A stretch of DNA of 63,430 nt from Rhodovarius lipocyclicus. GTDB lineage: Bacteria; Pseudomonadota; Alphaproteobacteria; Acetobacterales; Acetobacteraceae. The stretch is from contig NZ_JAAABL010000019.1 in the NCBI RefSeq assembly GCF_009900765.1, positions 1 through 63,430 on the forward strand, given 5' to 3'. The notes below the pieces were generated by a model. The model was given only the letters and a program-made list of their open reading frames with translations. It did not search any database and had not been told where the DNA came from. Below, in pieces: positions 1 to 7,969 of the stretch; positions within the stretch are counted from its first letter, which is position 1, and each line of letters begins with the position of its first letter. Made by a program: the position numbers and the translations under genes.

Positions 1-175
1 GAGCGCGCTCCTCGGGAGCCTTGTCGATCTGGTCATACGCCGTGAAGGACGCACCACCGGACTTCGCCAGCACCTTGGTGATCGCGGCCGTCAGGGACGT
101 CTTGCCATGATCCACATGGCCGATCGTGCCAATGTTGCAGTGCGGCTTGTTCCGCTCGAATTTGGCCTTGGCCAT
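1..175 (-). CDS. tuf: Elongation factor Tu, N-terminal part (runs off the window)
   Basis: The first 58 codons of EF-Tu, the GTPase that delivers aminoacyl-tRNA to the ribosome, are read leftwards from an ATG at 175. The protein starts [10 protein letters not shown] and carries the G1 phosphate loop GHVDHGKT at residues 19-26, which is diagnostic. The rest lies beyond the left edge. Two tRNA genes lie just upstream on the same strand, the classical tRNA-Tyr/tRNA-Gly/tuf arrangement, so co-transcription is likely. Confidence 0.98.
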   Translation of the reverse strand, partial: MAKAKFERNKPHCNIGTIGHVDHGKTSLTAAITKVLAKSGGASFTAYDQIDKAPEERA

Positions 176-243
176 CAGACTACTCCGTCTGTTCCGTCAA
201 GTAACCCTGTTGCAACCTGGCCCTCTGGTGCCGCCCGCCCGCG

Positions 244-317
244 TGGAGCGGGTGACGGGAATCGAACCCGCACAACCAGCTTGGAAGGCTGGGGCTCTAC
301 CATTGAGCTACACCCGC
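244..317 (-). tRNA. tRNA-Gly (anticodon TCC)
   Basis: A complete cloverleaf is read on the minus strand. The 5' acceptor strand GCGGGTG pairs with CACCCGC near the 3' end. The anticodon loop is CTTCCAA (anticodon TCC), the T-loop is GGTTCGATTCC, and the 3' CCA is encoded. It lies between tRNA-Tyr and tuf. Confidence 0.97.
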
Positions 318-378
318 GCAGCCCCACCACGGGGCGAATACGCAAGCTACCTGCCACCTGGAAACAACCAGGCAGATA

Positions 379-461
379 TGGAGGGGGCTGGATTCGAACC
401 AGCGTAGGCGTGAGCCAGCGGATTTACAGTCCGCCCCCTTTAGCCACTCGGGCACCCCTCC
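379..461 (-). tRNA. tRNA-Tyr (anticodon GTA)
   Basis: An 83-nt class II tRNA on the minus strand. The acceptor GGAGGGG pairs with CCCCTCC, the anticodon loop contains CTGTAAA (GTA), and there is the long variable arm typical of tRNA-Tyr. The discriminator base is A and CCA is not encoded, unlike the neighbouring tRNA-Gly. It is first in the tRNA-Tyr/tRNA-Gly/tuf transcript. Confidence 0.97.
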
Positions 462-544
462 GCGAAGGCCGCGGGAGTTTCCTGGCAGCAGGTGGGGCGG
501 GTTATGGCGGAATGGCGCGTCCTGTCAACGTGGGGGGCGCGAAA

Positions 545-1864
545 TTACACCAGCCCCAGCACACGCGCCGCCACACCCAGCCCCGCCGACAGCGCCAGAA
601 CCGGCAGAACACCAAGCTTGCGCCACAGCAGCGCCGCCGCCGCCGCCAGCGAAATCGCCAGCGGCACCCATTGCAGGCTGGCCGGCTCCGGCCATTCCAC
701 GCCCAGCCAGCCGGGCCGCAGCTGCGCGAACACCACACGCAGCGCGAACCACACGGCCAGATTGGCGATCACGCCCACCACCGCCGCCGTCACCGCCGCC
801 AGCGCGCCCTTCAGGCGCGCGATATCGTGCAGGCGCTCGATGAAGGGCGCCCCCAGGAAAATCCAGGCGAAGCAGGGCAGAAAGGTGACCCACAGCGTCA
901 GCGCGCTGGCCGCCACGCCGCCCCAATAGCCCCCGCCATGCCGGAACCCCGCGAGAAACCCCACGAATTGCAGCACCAGGATCAGCGGCCCGGGCGTGGT
1001 CTCCGCCAGGCCCAGCCCCGCCAGCATCTCGGGCGCCGAGAGCCAGTGGTAATGCTCCACCGCCTCCTGCGCGACATAGGCGAGGACGGCATAGGCGCCG
1101 CCGAAGGTCACCACCGCCATCTTGGAGAAGAACCAGGCGACATCGCCCATCACGCCGCCCGATTCGCGCAGCAGCACCACGGGCCAGATCCACAGCGCCA
1201 GCGCCACCAGCCCCGCCCGGCGCGCGCCCGGCGCCATCGCCGCGATGTAACCGGGATGGGCGGCCAGATGCGCGTCCAGCAGGCTGTCGCCCCCCTGCCC
1301 CGCCTTGCCATGCCCGCCCGTGGCGAAGGCATGCGGAACGGCCAGCCCCAGCAGCCCCGCCGCCAGCACCACCAGCGGAAAGGGCACGCCGCCCAGGAAC
1401 AGCGCCAGGAAGGCCGCTACGGCGGCACCCCAGGCCACCCGCCCGCGCAGCGCCCGCCGCGCCACCTTCAGCAGCGCCTCGATCACCAGCACCAGCACGG
1501 CGGATTTCAGCCCCAGGAACACCGCCGAGATCACCGGCACCTGCCCGAACGCCGCATAGACCAGGCTGAGCGCCAGCAGCACCAGCGCCCCCGGCAGCAC
1601 GAACAGCAGCCCGGCGGCCACGCCACCGCGCACGCCATGCATCAGCCAGCCCAGATAGGTGGCCAGCTGCATCGCCTCCGGCCCCGGCAGCAGGGTGCAG
1701 AAATTCAGGGCATGGAGGAATCGGGTCTCGCTGACCCAGCGGCGGCTTTCCACCACCTCCCGGTGCATCAGCGCGATCTGGCCGGCGGGCCCGCCGAAGG
1801 AGAGGCAGCCGATGCGCAGCCAGACGCGGAAGGCCTCGGCGAAGCTGGGAAAATTCTGGCTCAT
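545..1864 (-). CDS. chrA: Chromate transporter, CHR family (two-domain)
   Basis: A 439-residue inner-membrane protein with two homologous CHR halves, as in long-chain ChrA proteins that export chromate. The first half carries the CHR signature around residues 20-30 (CLSFGGPAGQI) and a proline/glycine-rich LLPGPEAMQLATYLG segment. The second half repeats it (VTFGGAYAVL, ETTPGPLILV). About ten hydrophobic segments are visible. The ATG at 1864 is preferred over an in-frame start 21 bases upstream because the family signature follows it directly. It stands alone. The substrate is inferred from the family; some members have unknown substrates. Confidence 0.88.
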   Translation of the reverse strand: MSQNFPSFAEAFRVWLRIGCLSFGGPAGQIALMHREVVESRRWVSETRFLHALNFCTLLPGPEAMQLATYLGWLMHGVRGGVAAGLLFVLPGALVLLALSLVYAAFGQVPVISAVFLGLKSAVLVLVIEALLKVARRALRGRVAWGAAVAAFLALFLGGVPFPLVVLAAGLLGLAVPHAFATGGHGKAGQGGDSLLDAHLAAHPGYIAAMAPGARRAGLVALALWIWPVVLLRESGGVMGDVAWFFSKMAVVTFGGAYAVLAYVAQEAVEHYHWLSAPEMLAGLGLAETTPGPLILVLQFVGFLAGFRHGGGYWGGVAASALTLWVTFLPCFAWIFLGAPFIERLHDIARLKGALAAVTAAVVGVIANLAVWFALRVVFAQLRPGWLGVEWPEPASLQWVPLAISLAAAAALLWRKLGVLPVLALSAGLGVAARVLGLV

Positions 1865-1925
1865 GGCGCGCCCCACTGGAGGCACCCTGTCTAGGGCGGC
1901 CGGGGGCCGCGCCGGAAGCGCTGTC

Positions 1926-2228
1926 TCAGGAGAGCCGCGCGGGCGCGATCTCCTCCGACAGCCGCTCCAGCACGCCGCTGGCGGCCAGGCGCTGGTCGCC
2001 CACCGCGTAGTTCAGCGCGGCGACGGCGCGCGCCAGGCTGGCATGGTCCCGGGTTTCCTCGGCCAGCAGGGCGTTGATCTGACGCAGCGCGGCGGTGACC
2101 GCGACCACCGCGCCCGTCACGCTGCGCACCAGGGTGGTGGGGTCCACCGCCTCCGCCGGCGCGGCGCCGGTCCAGCCCTGCGGCTGGGTGCCAAGCGGAT
2201 AGATGCCCTTGGGCGGTGACTGGACCAT
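1926..2228 (-). CDS. Hypothetical protein, 100 aa
   Basis: A small protein I do not recognise. A strong ribosome binding site (AGGAGG, five bases before the ATG at 2228) supports translation. The first 30 residues are proline- and glycine-rich. The rest is alanine- and leucine-rich and probably helical, with no transmembrane segment or signal peptide. It sits alone between chrA and a TauE/SafE permease on the same strand, with 65-bp gaps on the right and about 60 bp on the left. Confidence 0.6.
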   Translation of the reverse strand: MVQSPPKGIYPLGTQPQGWTGAAPAEAVDPTTLVRSVTGAVVAVTAALRQINALLAEETRDHASLARAVAALNYAVGDQRLAASGVLERLSEEIAPARLS

Positions 2229-2293
2229 CGTGACCTCCTGTTCGGAGGCACAACATCGCCGGCACGGGTGAAAACCCGGTTAATCCGGCACCC

Positions 2294-3025
2294 TCACCAC
2301 AGCAGGGACAGGCCGGAGGCCAGCAGCAGCACCAGCAGCGCCACCCGGAAGGCCTGGGGCGGCAGCGCCCTGTAGGCCTTCAGCCCCGCCCAACTGCCCA
2401 GCAGCAGCGCGGGCAGCGCCACGGCCAGCATCACCAGGGTGTCGCGCGTGTAGTAGCCCTTCCAGGCCAGGCTGGCGCTGGCCGCGATCTGCAGCCCCAC
2501 GATGAAGGGCTGCATCAGGGCGCGGGCCTCATCCTTGCGCAGGCCCTGGATATCCACCCACAGCGCCATCAGCGGCCCGGTGAAGCCGCCGATGCCGCCC
2601 AGCACGCCGGAGCCGAACCCCACCGCCACATCCACCGCCCGGCTGGGCGCGATGGCCGGGGGCGGCCGGCGCAGCACCAGGCGCAGCAGCATGTAGGTGC
2701 TGTAGAGGATCAGCAGCACGCCCACCCCCGCCACCAGCAGCCCCACGCTGCCCGCGCCCAGCAGCCACACGCCCAGCGGCGTGCCCACCAGCCCCGGCAG
2801 CAGATACAGGGCCAACCGGCGCCAATCGATGGCATGCCACACCGCGCGCAGGGTCAGCGCCTGCACGCACAGGCTGCACATGGTCAGCAGCGGCGCGAGT
2901 TCCTGCGGCGAGATGAAATGCAACAGCACGCCCGCCGCGATCAGGTTGAAGGCGAAGCCCGCGACAGCCGAACAGAAGGACGCGCCCAGACAGACCAGGG
3001 CGAGCACGATCAATTCAAAAGGCAT
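2294..3025 (-). CDS. TauE/SafE family permease (putative sulfite/organosulfonate exporter)
   Basis: A 243-residue polytopic membrane protein of the TauE/SafE (DUF81) family. It has about eight hydrophobic segments and the duplicated glycine-rich motifs of the family (GASFCSAVAGFAFNLI near the N-terminus, GSGVLGGIGGFTGPLMALW in the second half). Members export sulfite, sulfoacetate or other small anions after organosulfonate breakdown. It diverges from a GntR/UTRA regulator 193 bp away, so regulation by that protein is a reasonable inference. The actual substrate cannot be read from the sequence. Confidence 0.85.
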   Translation of the reverse strand: MPFELIVLALVCLGASFCSAVAGFAFNLIAAGVLLHFISPQELAPLLTMCSLCVQALTLRAVWHAIDWRRLALYLLPGLVGTPLGVWLLGAGSVGLLVAGVGVLLILYSTYMLLRLVLRRPPPAIAPSRAVDVAVGFGSGVLGGIGGFTGPLMALWVDIQGLRKDEARALMQPFIVGLQIAASASLAWKGYYTRDTLVMLAVALPALLLGSWAGLKAYRALPPQAFRVALLVLLLASGLSLLW

Positions 3026-3218
3026 AGATGCAGGGGATCAACGGAAAGGCCATCTGGTCTGGGCGCGCGGTACGCCCGCGCGCCCAGCCAGGGCTGCCTT
3101 GCAAAGACGTTTCCTCGTTGCATGGAAGATGCCACGGTCTTGTATCAGACACAAGTGCCTTCGCACCGCAAAAAGACCGCTTGATCCCGAACCCCTCCGC
3201 CATCAGTCTCCGCCCCCC

Positions 3219-3893
3219 ATGAAACTGACCAACCAGCCATTGTACGCCAAGGCCGAAGCCGTGCTGCGCGAGCGCATCGCGGATGGCACCTGGCCGCCCG
3301 GCATGGCCCTGCCGGCCGAGCCCACTCTGGCCGAGGAGCTGGGCGTTTCCCAGGGCACCCTGCGCCGCGCGCTGGCGGAGCTCGAACGCGCCAACCTGAT
3401 CCTGAAGGTGCATGGCAAGGGCAGCGTGGTGGCGGTCCACACCACGGAACGCGCGCTGTTCCACTTCTTCCGCCTGCGCCGGGCCGATGGCGCCAAGGCC
3501 CAGGCCAGCTCCATGCTGACCGCCATCCGCACCGAGGGCGCCGAGATCGTCGTCGAGCGCCTGCGGCTGATGGACGGCCAGGCCGTGATCCGCGAGCGCA
3601 TCGCCCTGCCGGCCGAGCGCTTCCGCGGCTTCGACCTGCCGCTGAACCGGGAGCTGGAGCACGAGATGTATGTGCACTACCAGCGCGCCCATGGCGTGAC
3701 CGTGGCCCATGCGGAGGAAAGCATGGCCGCCGAGATCGCCGATGCCGAAACCGCCCGGGTGCTGCGCCTGCCCCCCGGCACGCCCGTGCTGCGGATCGAC
3801 CGCGACGCCTTCGATGTCGCGGAGCAGGTGGTGGAGCGGCGGACCTCCTGGCTCGATACGCGGGAGTATCGGTACGGGATCAGCTTGGCCTAG
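3219..3893 (+). CDS. GntR family transcriptional regulator, UTRA (HutC-type) effector domain
   Basis: A 224-residue cytoplasmic regulator. A winged helix-turn-helix occupies about residues 5-70, with the recognition helix region SQGTLRRALAELERANLI and the wing HGKGSVV. A UTRA ligand-binding domain follows from about 85 to the end (IRTEGAEIVVERLRLM, LPPGTPVLRIDRDAF). The ATG at 3219 places the domain at the very N-terminus. It is transcribed away from the TauE/SafE gene and probably controls that gene and itself through the shared 193-bp spacer. The effector is unknown. nrdA downstream has its own operators and is not expected to be part of this unit. Confidence 0.92.
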   Translation: MKLTNQPLYAKAEAVLRERIADGTWPPGMALPAEPTLAEELGVSQGTLRRALAELERANLILKVHGKGSVVAVHTTERALFHFFRLRRADGAKAQASSMLTAIRTEGAEIVVERLRLMDGQAVIRERIALPAERFRGFDLPLNRELEHEMYVHYQRAHGVTVAHAEESMAAEIADAETARVLRLPPGTPVLRIDRDAFDVAEQVVERRTSWLDTREYRYGISLA

Positions 3894-4162
3894 GAACGAT
3901 TCGCGGATTCGTCCCCGCGCCGCGCCGGCCGCCCGCCTGTCACGAACCCGCCATATCCCGGGCGTTTCCGCCCCCCGCACCCTGTGGATAGCGGGGGTGG
4001 CTGTGGATGGCGGGGACGCCCCGCGGCGCCCCCTCCCCGCCCCATCCGGGCCCTGTTACGCAATGTGATCACAAGGCCCTTGAGAACTCATCACCGGCCG
4101 CCCTACTAGAACAGGATGCGAACATCGGCGGTTAGCCGCGGCTTCGCGGCCCATGCCCCTCC

Positions 4163-4178
4163 ACGCAGCATATGGTGG
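4163..4178 (+). promoter_or_regulatory. NrdR-type box 1 upstream of nrdA
   Basis: ACGCAGCATATGGTGG agrees with the NrdR consensus acaCwAtATaTwGtGt at 11 of 16 positions. Its centre (4170.5) is 32 bp from that of the second box, the three-helical-turn spacing known for paired NrdR boxes. NrdR represses ribonucleotide reductase genes when dATP is high. Confidence 0.65.
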
Positions 4179-4194
4179 GGTATCACGATCATTC

Positions 4195-4210
4195 AGACTA
4201 TATCTTGTGG
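4195..4210 (+). promoter_or_regulatory. NrdR-type box 2 upstream of nrdA
   Basis: AGACTATATCTTGTGG matches the NrdR consensus at 13 of 16 positions, including the CTATAT core and the GTG end. It lies 19 bp before the preferred nrdA ATG at 4229. TATATC inside it could serve as a -10 element, so binding would block the promoter. Confidence 0.75.
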
Positions 4211-4228
4211 CGCGAGGTGAAATTCGGC

Positions 4229-6091
4229 ATGTTCAGTGACAGGGGAATGCAGGGGGATGTGACCGTGTTCGATGCCATTCAGCTTCAGGGCCATCACCAG
4301 GTACAGGTGGATCGGGCTCGCGACGCCATGCTGACGGAGTTCGGCAAGGCGACGCTCGACGACCGCTATCTGCTGCCGGGTGAATCCTATCAGGACCTGT
4401 TCGCCCGGGTGGCTTCGGCATACGGCGACGATGCCGCGCATGCCCAGCGAATCTATGATTACATCTCGCGGCTGTGGTTCATGCCGGCCACGCCTGTGCT
4501 GTCGAACGGGGGTACGACGCGCGGGCTGCCGATCAGCTGCTTCCTGAACGAAGCCAATGACAGCCTCGAATCCATCGTGTCCCTGTGGAACGAGAATGTG
4601 TGGCTCGCCTCCAAGGGCGGCGGCATCGGCAGCTATTGGGGCAATCTGCGTTCGCTCGGCGAAAAGGTCGGCCAGAATGGCAAGACCTCCGGCATCGTGC
4701 CCTTCATCCGCGTGATGGACAGCCTGACGCTCGCCATCTCCCAGGGCTCGCTGCGCCGCGGCTCGGCGGCGGTGTACCTGCCGGTGCACCACCCGGAGAT
4801 CGAGGAATTCATCGACATCCGCCGCCCCACCGGCGGCGACCCGAACCGCAAGGCGCTGAACCTGCATCACGGCATCCTGCTGAGCGATGCCTTCATGCGC
4901 GCGGTCGAGGCCGATGAGCCCTGGGCGCTGCTGTCGCCCAAGGACAACGCGGTGGTGCGCACCATCTCCGCCCGCTCGCTCTGGATCCGCATCCTGATGG
5001 CGCGGATGGAGCAGGGCGAGCCCTACATCATCTTCTCCGACGCCGTGAACAACGCGCGGCCCGAGCACCACAAGCTCGCGGGCCTGGAGGTGAAGACCTC
5101 CAACCTCTGCTCCGAGATCACGCTGCCCACCGGCATCGACCATCTGGGCGAGCAGCGCACGGCCGTCTGCTGCCTGTCCTCGCTCAATCTGGAAACCTGG
5201 ATGGAGTGGAAGGACGACGAGCGCTTCATCCCGGACGTGATGCGCTTCCTGGACAATGTGCTGCAGAACTTCATCGACACCGCGCCGGACACCATGGCCA
5301 AGGCCCGCTACTCCGCGATGCGGGAGCGGTCCGTGGGCCTCGGCGTCATGGGCTTCCACTCCTTCCTCCAGGGGCTGAACGTGCCCTTCGAGAGCGTGGT
5401 GGCGAAGGTGTGGAACAAGAAGATGTTCAAGCACATCCGCGCCCAGGCCGACATCGCCTCCCGCCTGCTGGCCGAGGAGCGGGGCCCCTGCCCCGACGCC
5501 GCGGAATACGGCTTCATGGAGCGCTTCTCGAACAAGATGGCGATCGCGCCCACCGCGTCGATCAGCATCATCTGCGGCGGCGCGAGCCCCGGCATCGAGC
5601 CGATCGCGGCCAACGTCTACAATCACAAGACGCTGTCCGGCAGCTTCATCGTGCGCAACCCCTATCTGGCCCGCGTGCTGGACAAGCACGGCCGGAACGA
5701 TGAGGACACCTGGACCTCGATCACGGTCAACAAGGGCTCCGTCCAGCACCTGGACTTCCTGACCGACCAGGAGCGCGCGACCTTCAAGACCGCCTTCGAG
5801 CTGGACCAGCGCTGGGTGGTGGAGCATGCCGCCGACCGCACGCCCTTCATCTGCCAGAGCCAGTCGGTGAACCTGTTCCTGCCGGCCGATGTGCATAAGC
5901 GCGACCTGCACCAGATCCACATGCAGGCGTGGAAGAAGGGCGTGAAGTCGCTTTATTACTGCCGCAGCCTGTCGATCCAGCGCGCGGACACCATCAGCGA
6001 GAAGACGCTGTCGGTGCAGCTGGTGCCGACGGCCAAGGCCGCGGCGAAAGCGGGCTCCACGGATTACGAGGAATGCCTCGCCTGCCAGTGA
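4229..6091 (+). CDS. nrdA: Class Ia ribonucleoside-diphosphate reductase, alpha subunit
   Basis: The large subunit (620 aa) reduces ribonucleoside diphosphates to deoxyribonucleotides together with NrdB and thioredoxin or glutaredoxin. Visible features are the first active-site cysteine C104 (PISCF), the thiyl-radical loop N292-x-C294-x-E296 (NLCSEI), the second redox cysteine near C314/C315 before LSSLNL, the ATASISII segment, and the C-terminal shuttle pair C616/C619 (ECLACQ). The N-terminal ATP-cone of the E. coli-type enzyme is absent. Start 4229 has GAGGTG nine bases upstream. The longer frame from 4172 begins inside a NrdR box. Confidence 0.96.
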   Translation: MFSDRGMQGDVTVFDAIQLQGHHQVQVDRARDAMLTEFGKATLDDRYLLPGESYQDLFARVASAYGDDAAHAQRIYDYISRLWFMPATPVLSNGGTTRGLPISCFLNEANDSLESIVSLWNENVWLASKGGGIGSYWGNLRSLGEKVGQNGKTSGIVPFIRVMDSLTLAISQGSLRRGSAAVYLPVHHPEIEEFIDIRRPTGGDPNRKALNLHHGILLSDAFMRAVEADEPWALLSPKDNAVVRTISARSLWIRILMARMEQGEPYIIFSDAVNNARPEHHKLAGLEVKTSNLCSEITLPTGIDHLGEQRTAVCCLSSLNLETWMEWKDDERFIPDVMRFLDNVLQNFIDTAPDTMAKARYSAMRERSVGLGVMGFHSFLQGLNVPFESVVAKVWNKKMFKHIRAQADIASRLLAEERGPCPDAAEYGFMERFSNKMAIAPTASISIICGGASPGIEPIAANVYNHKTLSGSFIVRNPYLARVLDKHGRNDEDTWTSITVNKGSVQHLDFLTDQERATFKTAFELDQRWVVEHAADRTPFICQSQSVNLFLPADVHKRDLHQIHMQAWKKGVKSLYYCRSLSIQRADTISEKTLSVQLVPTAKAAAKAGSTDYEECLACQ

Positions 6092-6300
6092 GGGCGTGAT
6101 GGGGGCTTTGCCCCCATGCATTCTGGACACCCGGCGGGGCCGTAGCGGCCCTGCATCCCGGGCACTTGGCGCCAAGCCCTTCCAACATCTTCCCCTTTGC
6201 AATTGCACCCCGCTTGGCGGGACGGGCGCCCGCTGATCGGGGCCCGGGGCCGCTATGGTCCTGGCGCGGCCAGCCTGCTGGCGGTGTGGGGACAAAACCC
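6092..6300. repeat. Composite palindromic intergenic repeat, copy F
   Basis: This begins immediately after the nrdA stop. The left arm holds a perfect hairpin at 6099-6117 (ATGGGGGC/GCCCCCAT), a hairpin at 6137-6151 (GGGCC-GTAGC-GGCCC) and the palindrome CTTGGCGCCAAG at 6165-6176. An inverted, diverged arm follows up to a GGGGACAAAACCCCC hairpin near 6291. The words GGNCCNTAGCGG and TTGGCGC recur in the copies at 28857 and 40529. No coding potential is seen. Confidence 0.6.
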
Positions 6301-6304
6301 CCGG

Positions 6305-6320
6305 ACACCACATTTAGTGC
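6305..6320 (+). promoter_or_regulatory. NrdR-type box 1 upstream of nrdB
   Basis: ACACCACATTTAGTGC matches the NrdR consensus acaCwAtATaTwGtGt at 12 of 16 positions. Its centre is 32 bp from that of the second box, the same spacing as upstream of nrdA. Confidence 0.6.
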
Positions 6321-6336
6321 GCTTGTCCCAGATCAA

Positions 6337-6352
6337 ACACAAAATACGCCTC
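6337..6352 (+). promoter_or_regulatory. NrdR-type box 2 upstream of nrdB (half-conserved)
   Basis: ACACAAAATACGCCTC has a well-conserved left half (nine of the first ten consensus positions) and a degenerate right half. It is supported mainly by its exact 32-bp centre spacing from the better box at 6305. Confidence 0.45.
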
Positions 6353-6475
6353 ACACCCTGACGAATCAGGCGCAACCACGCCATACTCCCCATCAACGCA
6401 GGCAGCATGATTCGCGCACAACGGCGCCGATCCGCGCTACCTACGCATGATGCGTTTCTATCGAGGACGACCGCG

Positions 6476-7522
6476 ATGCCGGATGGAACCCCCTCCACCC
6501 CTGAACTTCCCGAGAAGCTGGACCTGCTGACCGGCACCCCGGTCTACAAGCCCTTCCGGTACCCCTGGGCCTATGACGCGTGGCTGACGCAGCAGCGCGT
6601 GCATTGGCTGCCGGAAGAAGTGCCGATGGCCGACGACGTGAAGGATTGGCAGAAGAACCTGACGGAGTCCGAGCGCAACCTCGTGACCCAGATCTTCCGG
6701 TTCTTCACCCAGTCCGACGTCGAGGTGAACAACTGCTACATGAAGCACTATACCCAGGTCTTCAAACCGACCGAAGTGCTCATGATGCTGTCCGCCTTCT
6801 CGAATATCGAGACGATCCATATCGCGGCTTATTCGCATCTTCTCGATACCATCGGCATGCCGGAAGTCGAATACACGGCATTCCTGAAGTACAAGGAGAT
6901 GAAGGACAAGTTCGACTACATGCAGTCCTTCACGGTCAGCTCCAAGAAGGAAATCGCCAAGACCCTGGCGGCCTTCGGGGCCTTCACCGAGGGGCTGCAG
7001 CTGTTCGCTTCCTTCGCCATCCTGTTGAACTTCCCCCGCTTCAACAAGATGAAGGGCATGGGCCAGATCGTCACCTGGTCCGTCCGCGATGAAACCCTGC
7101 ACTGCCTGTCGATCATCCGCCTGTTCCGCACCTTCGTGCAGGAAAACCCGGAGATCTGGACGCAGGAACTGCAGAACGAGATCACCGAGATCTGCGCCAC
7201 CATCGTGGAGCATGAGGACGCCTTCATCGACCTGGCCTTCGAGCTGGGCGGGGTGCAGGGTCTGGATGGCGCGCAGACCAAGGAATACATCCGCTTCATC
7301 GCGGACCGCCGCCTGCAGCAGTTGGGCCTGCAGCCGATCTACAACATCGAGAAGAACCCGCTGCCCTGGCTCGATGAGATCCTGAACGCGGTGGAACACA
7401 CCAACTTCTTCGAGAACCGCTCGACGGAATATTCCAAGGCCAGCACCGGCGGCACCTGGGAAGAAGCCTTCGCGGAAGGCGTGTTCGCCGATGCGCAGCC
7501 GGAAGGCGAGATCAGGCTGTAA
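6476..7522 (+). CDS. nrdB: Class Ia ribonucleoside-diphosphate reductase, beta (radical) subunit
   Basis: The small subunit (348 aa) houses the diiron-tyrosyl radical that is passed to NrdA. The motif E112-T-I-H115-xxx-Y119 corresponds to the metal ligands and radical tyrosine of class Ia enzymes, so it is tyrosyl-radical based rather than a tyrosine-free subclass. A further acidic/histidine motif, VRDETLHCLS, lies near residue 205. No N-terminal ATP-cone is present. Start 6476 is chosen because GAGGA precedes it at normal distance; a longer frame from 6407 has no such signal. It is separated from nrdA by a repeat and its own NrdR boxes, so it is probably transcribed separately. Confidence 0.96.
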   Translation: MPDGTPSTPELPEKLDLLTGTPVYKPFRYPWAYDAWLTQQRVHWLPEEVPMADDVKDWQKNLTESERNLVTQIFRFFTQSDVEVNNCYMKHYTQVFKPTEVLMMLSAFSNIETIHIAAYSHLLDTIGMPEVEYTAFLKYKEMKDKFDYMQSFTVSSKKEIAKTLAAFGAFTEGLQLFASFAILLNFPRFNKMKGMGQIVTWSVRDETLHCLSIIRLFRTFVQENPEIWTQELQNEITEICATIVEHEDAFIDLAFELGGVQGLDGAQTKEYIRFIADRRLQQLGLQPIYNIEKNPLPWLDEILNAVEHTNFFENRSTEYSKASTGGTWEEAFAEGVFADAQPEGEIRL

Positions 7523-7525
7523 ATA

Positions 7526-7563
7526 GAAAGGGCGCCTCACCCACCCGGGTGAAGCGCCCTTTC
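7526..7563. terminator. Bidirectional intrinsic terminator between nrdB and gloA
   Basis: A 10-bp perfect stem, GAAAGGGCGC (7526-7535) with GCGCCCTTTC (7554-7563), has A/T tracts on the flanks in both directions. It lies between the converging ends of nrdB (plus) and the gloA-terminated envelope array (minus), so it probably serves both. Confidence 0.75.
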
Positions 7564-7582
7564 CTGGTTTCGGGCAAAGGCC

Positions 7583-7969
7583 CTATTTCCGCTCGATCAG
7601 CTCGATCTTGTAGCCGTCCGGGTCTTCCACGAAGGCAATGACCGTGGTCCCGAACTTCACCGGCCCCGGCTCCCGCGTGATCTTGGCCCCGCCGGCGCGC
7701 AGCTTGTCGCACAGCGCGTAGACATCCGGCACGCCGATGGCCAGATGGCCGAAGGCAGTACCCAGCTCATAGGTCTCGACACCGTAATTGTAGGTCAGCT
7801 CGATCACCGCGTGGGCGGGCTCGGGCCCATAGCCCACGAAGACCAGCGTGTACTTGCCCTCGGGCACGTCGCGCCGGCGCAGCTCCTGCATGCCGAGCAG
7901 CTGCGTGTAGAAGGCCACGCTGCGGTCCAGATTGCCCACGCGGATCATGGTGTGCAGAAAATTGCTCAT
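7583..7969 (-). CDS. gloA: Lactoylglutathione lyase (glyoxalase I)
   Basis: This 128-residue vicinal-oxygen-chelate enzyme isomerises the methylglyoxal-glutathione hemithioacetal to S-lactoylglutathione in the cytosol. Its length and pattern are typical of bacterial GloA. The expected metal ligands are all present: H6 (LHTMIRV), E57 (VIELTYN), H75 (FGHLAIGV) and E123 (YKIELIE). It is the last gene of the rpsB-to-lpxI array. Its ATG overlaps the lpxI stop by four bases (ATGA), implying translational coupling. In many alphaproteobacteria lpxB occupies this place. Confidence 0.95.
   Translation of the reverse strand: MSNFLHTMIRVGNLDRSVAFYTQLLGMQELRRRDVPEGKYTLVFVGYGPEPAHAVIELTYNYGVETYELGTAFGHLAIGVPDVYALCDKLRAGGAKITREPGPVKFGTTVIAFVEDPDGYKIELIERK

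Larger units (their letters stand above)
3894..4228. other. 335-bp intergenic region upstream of nrdA
   Basis: No gene is seen. It contains two DnaA-box-like words (TGTGGATAG at 3983-3991 and TGTGGATGG at 4002-4010), the perfect palindrome TGTGATCACA at 4064-4073, a possible promoter TTGAGA-N18-TACTAG (4080-4109) and the two NrdR-type boxes listed separately. An in-frame ATG at 4172 lies inside the first NrdR box and is therefore an unlikely start. Confidence 0.6.

Noticed and set aside
107-1894. Very long open frame antisense to the tRNAs and chrA
   Set aside because: It reads through two tRNA genes and the opposite strand of an obvious membrane protein gene; its His/Arg/Gln-rich composition is typical of antisense frames in GC-rich DNA.
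4064-4073. TGTGATCACA as a CRP or FNR site
   Set aside because: The palindrome is perfect but lacks the 6-bp spacer of a CRP site and the TTGAT arms of FNR; kept only as an unassigned word.
6323-6336. FNR/FixK-like site TTGTCCCAGATCAA between the NrdR boxes of nrdB
   Set aside because: One half deviates at two of five positions and the placement between the boxes is better explained by NrdR; too weak to call.
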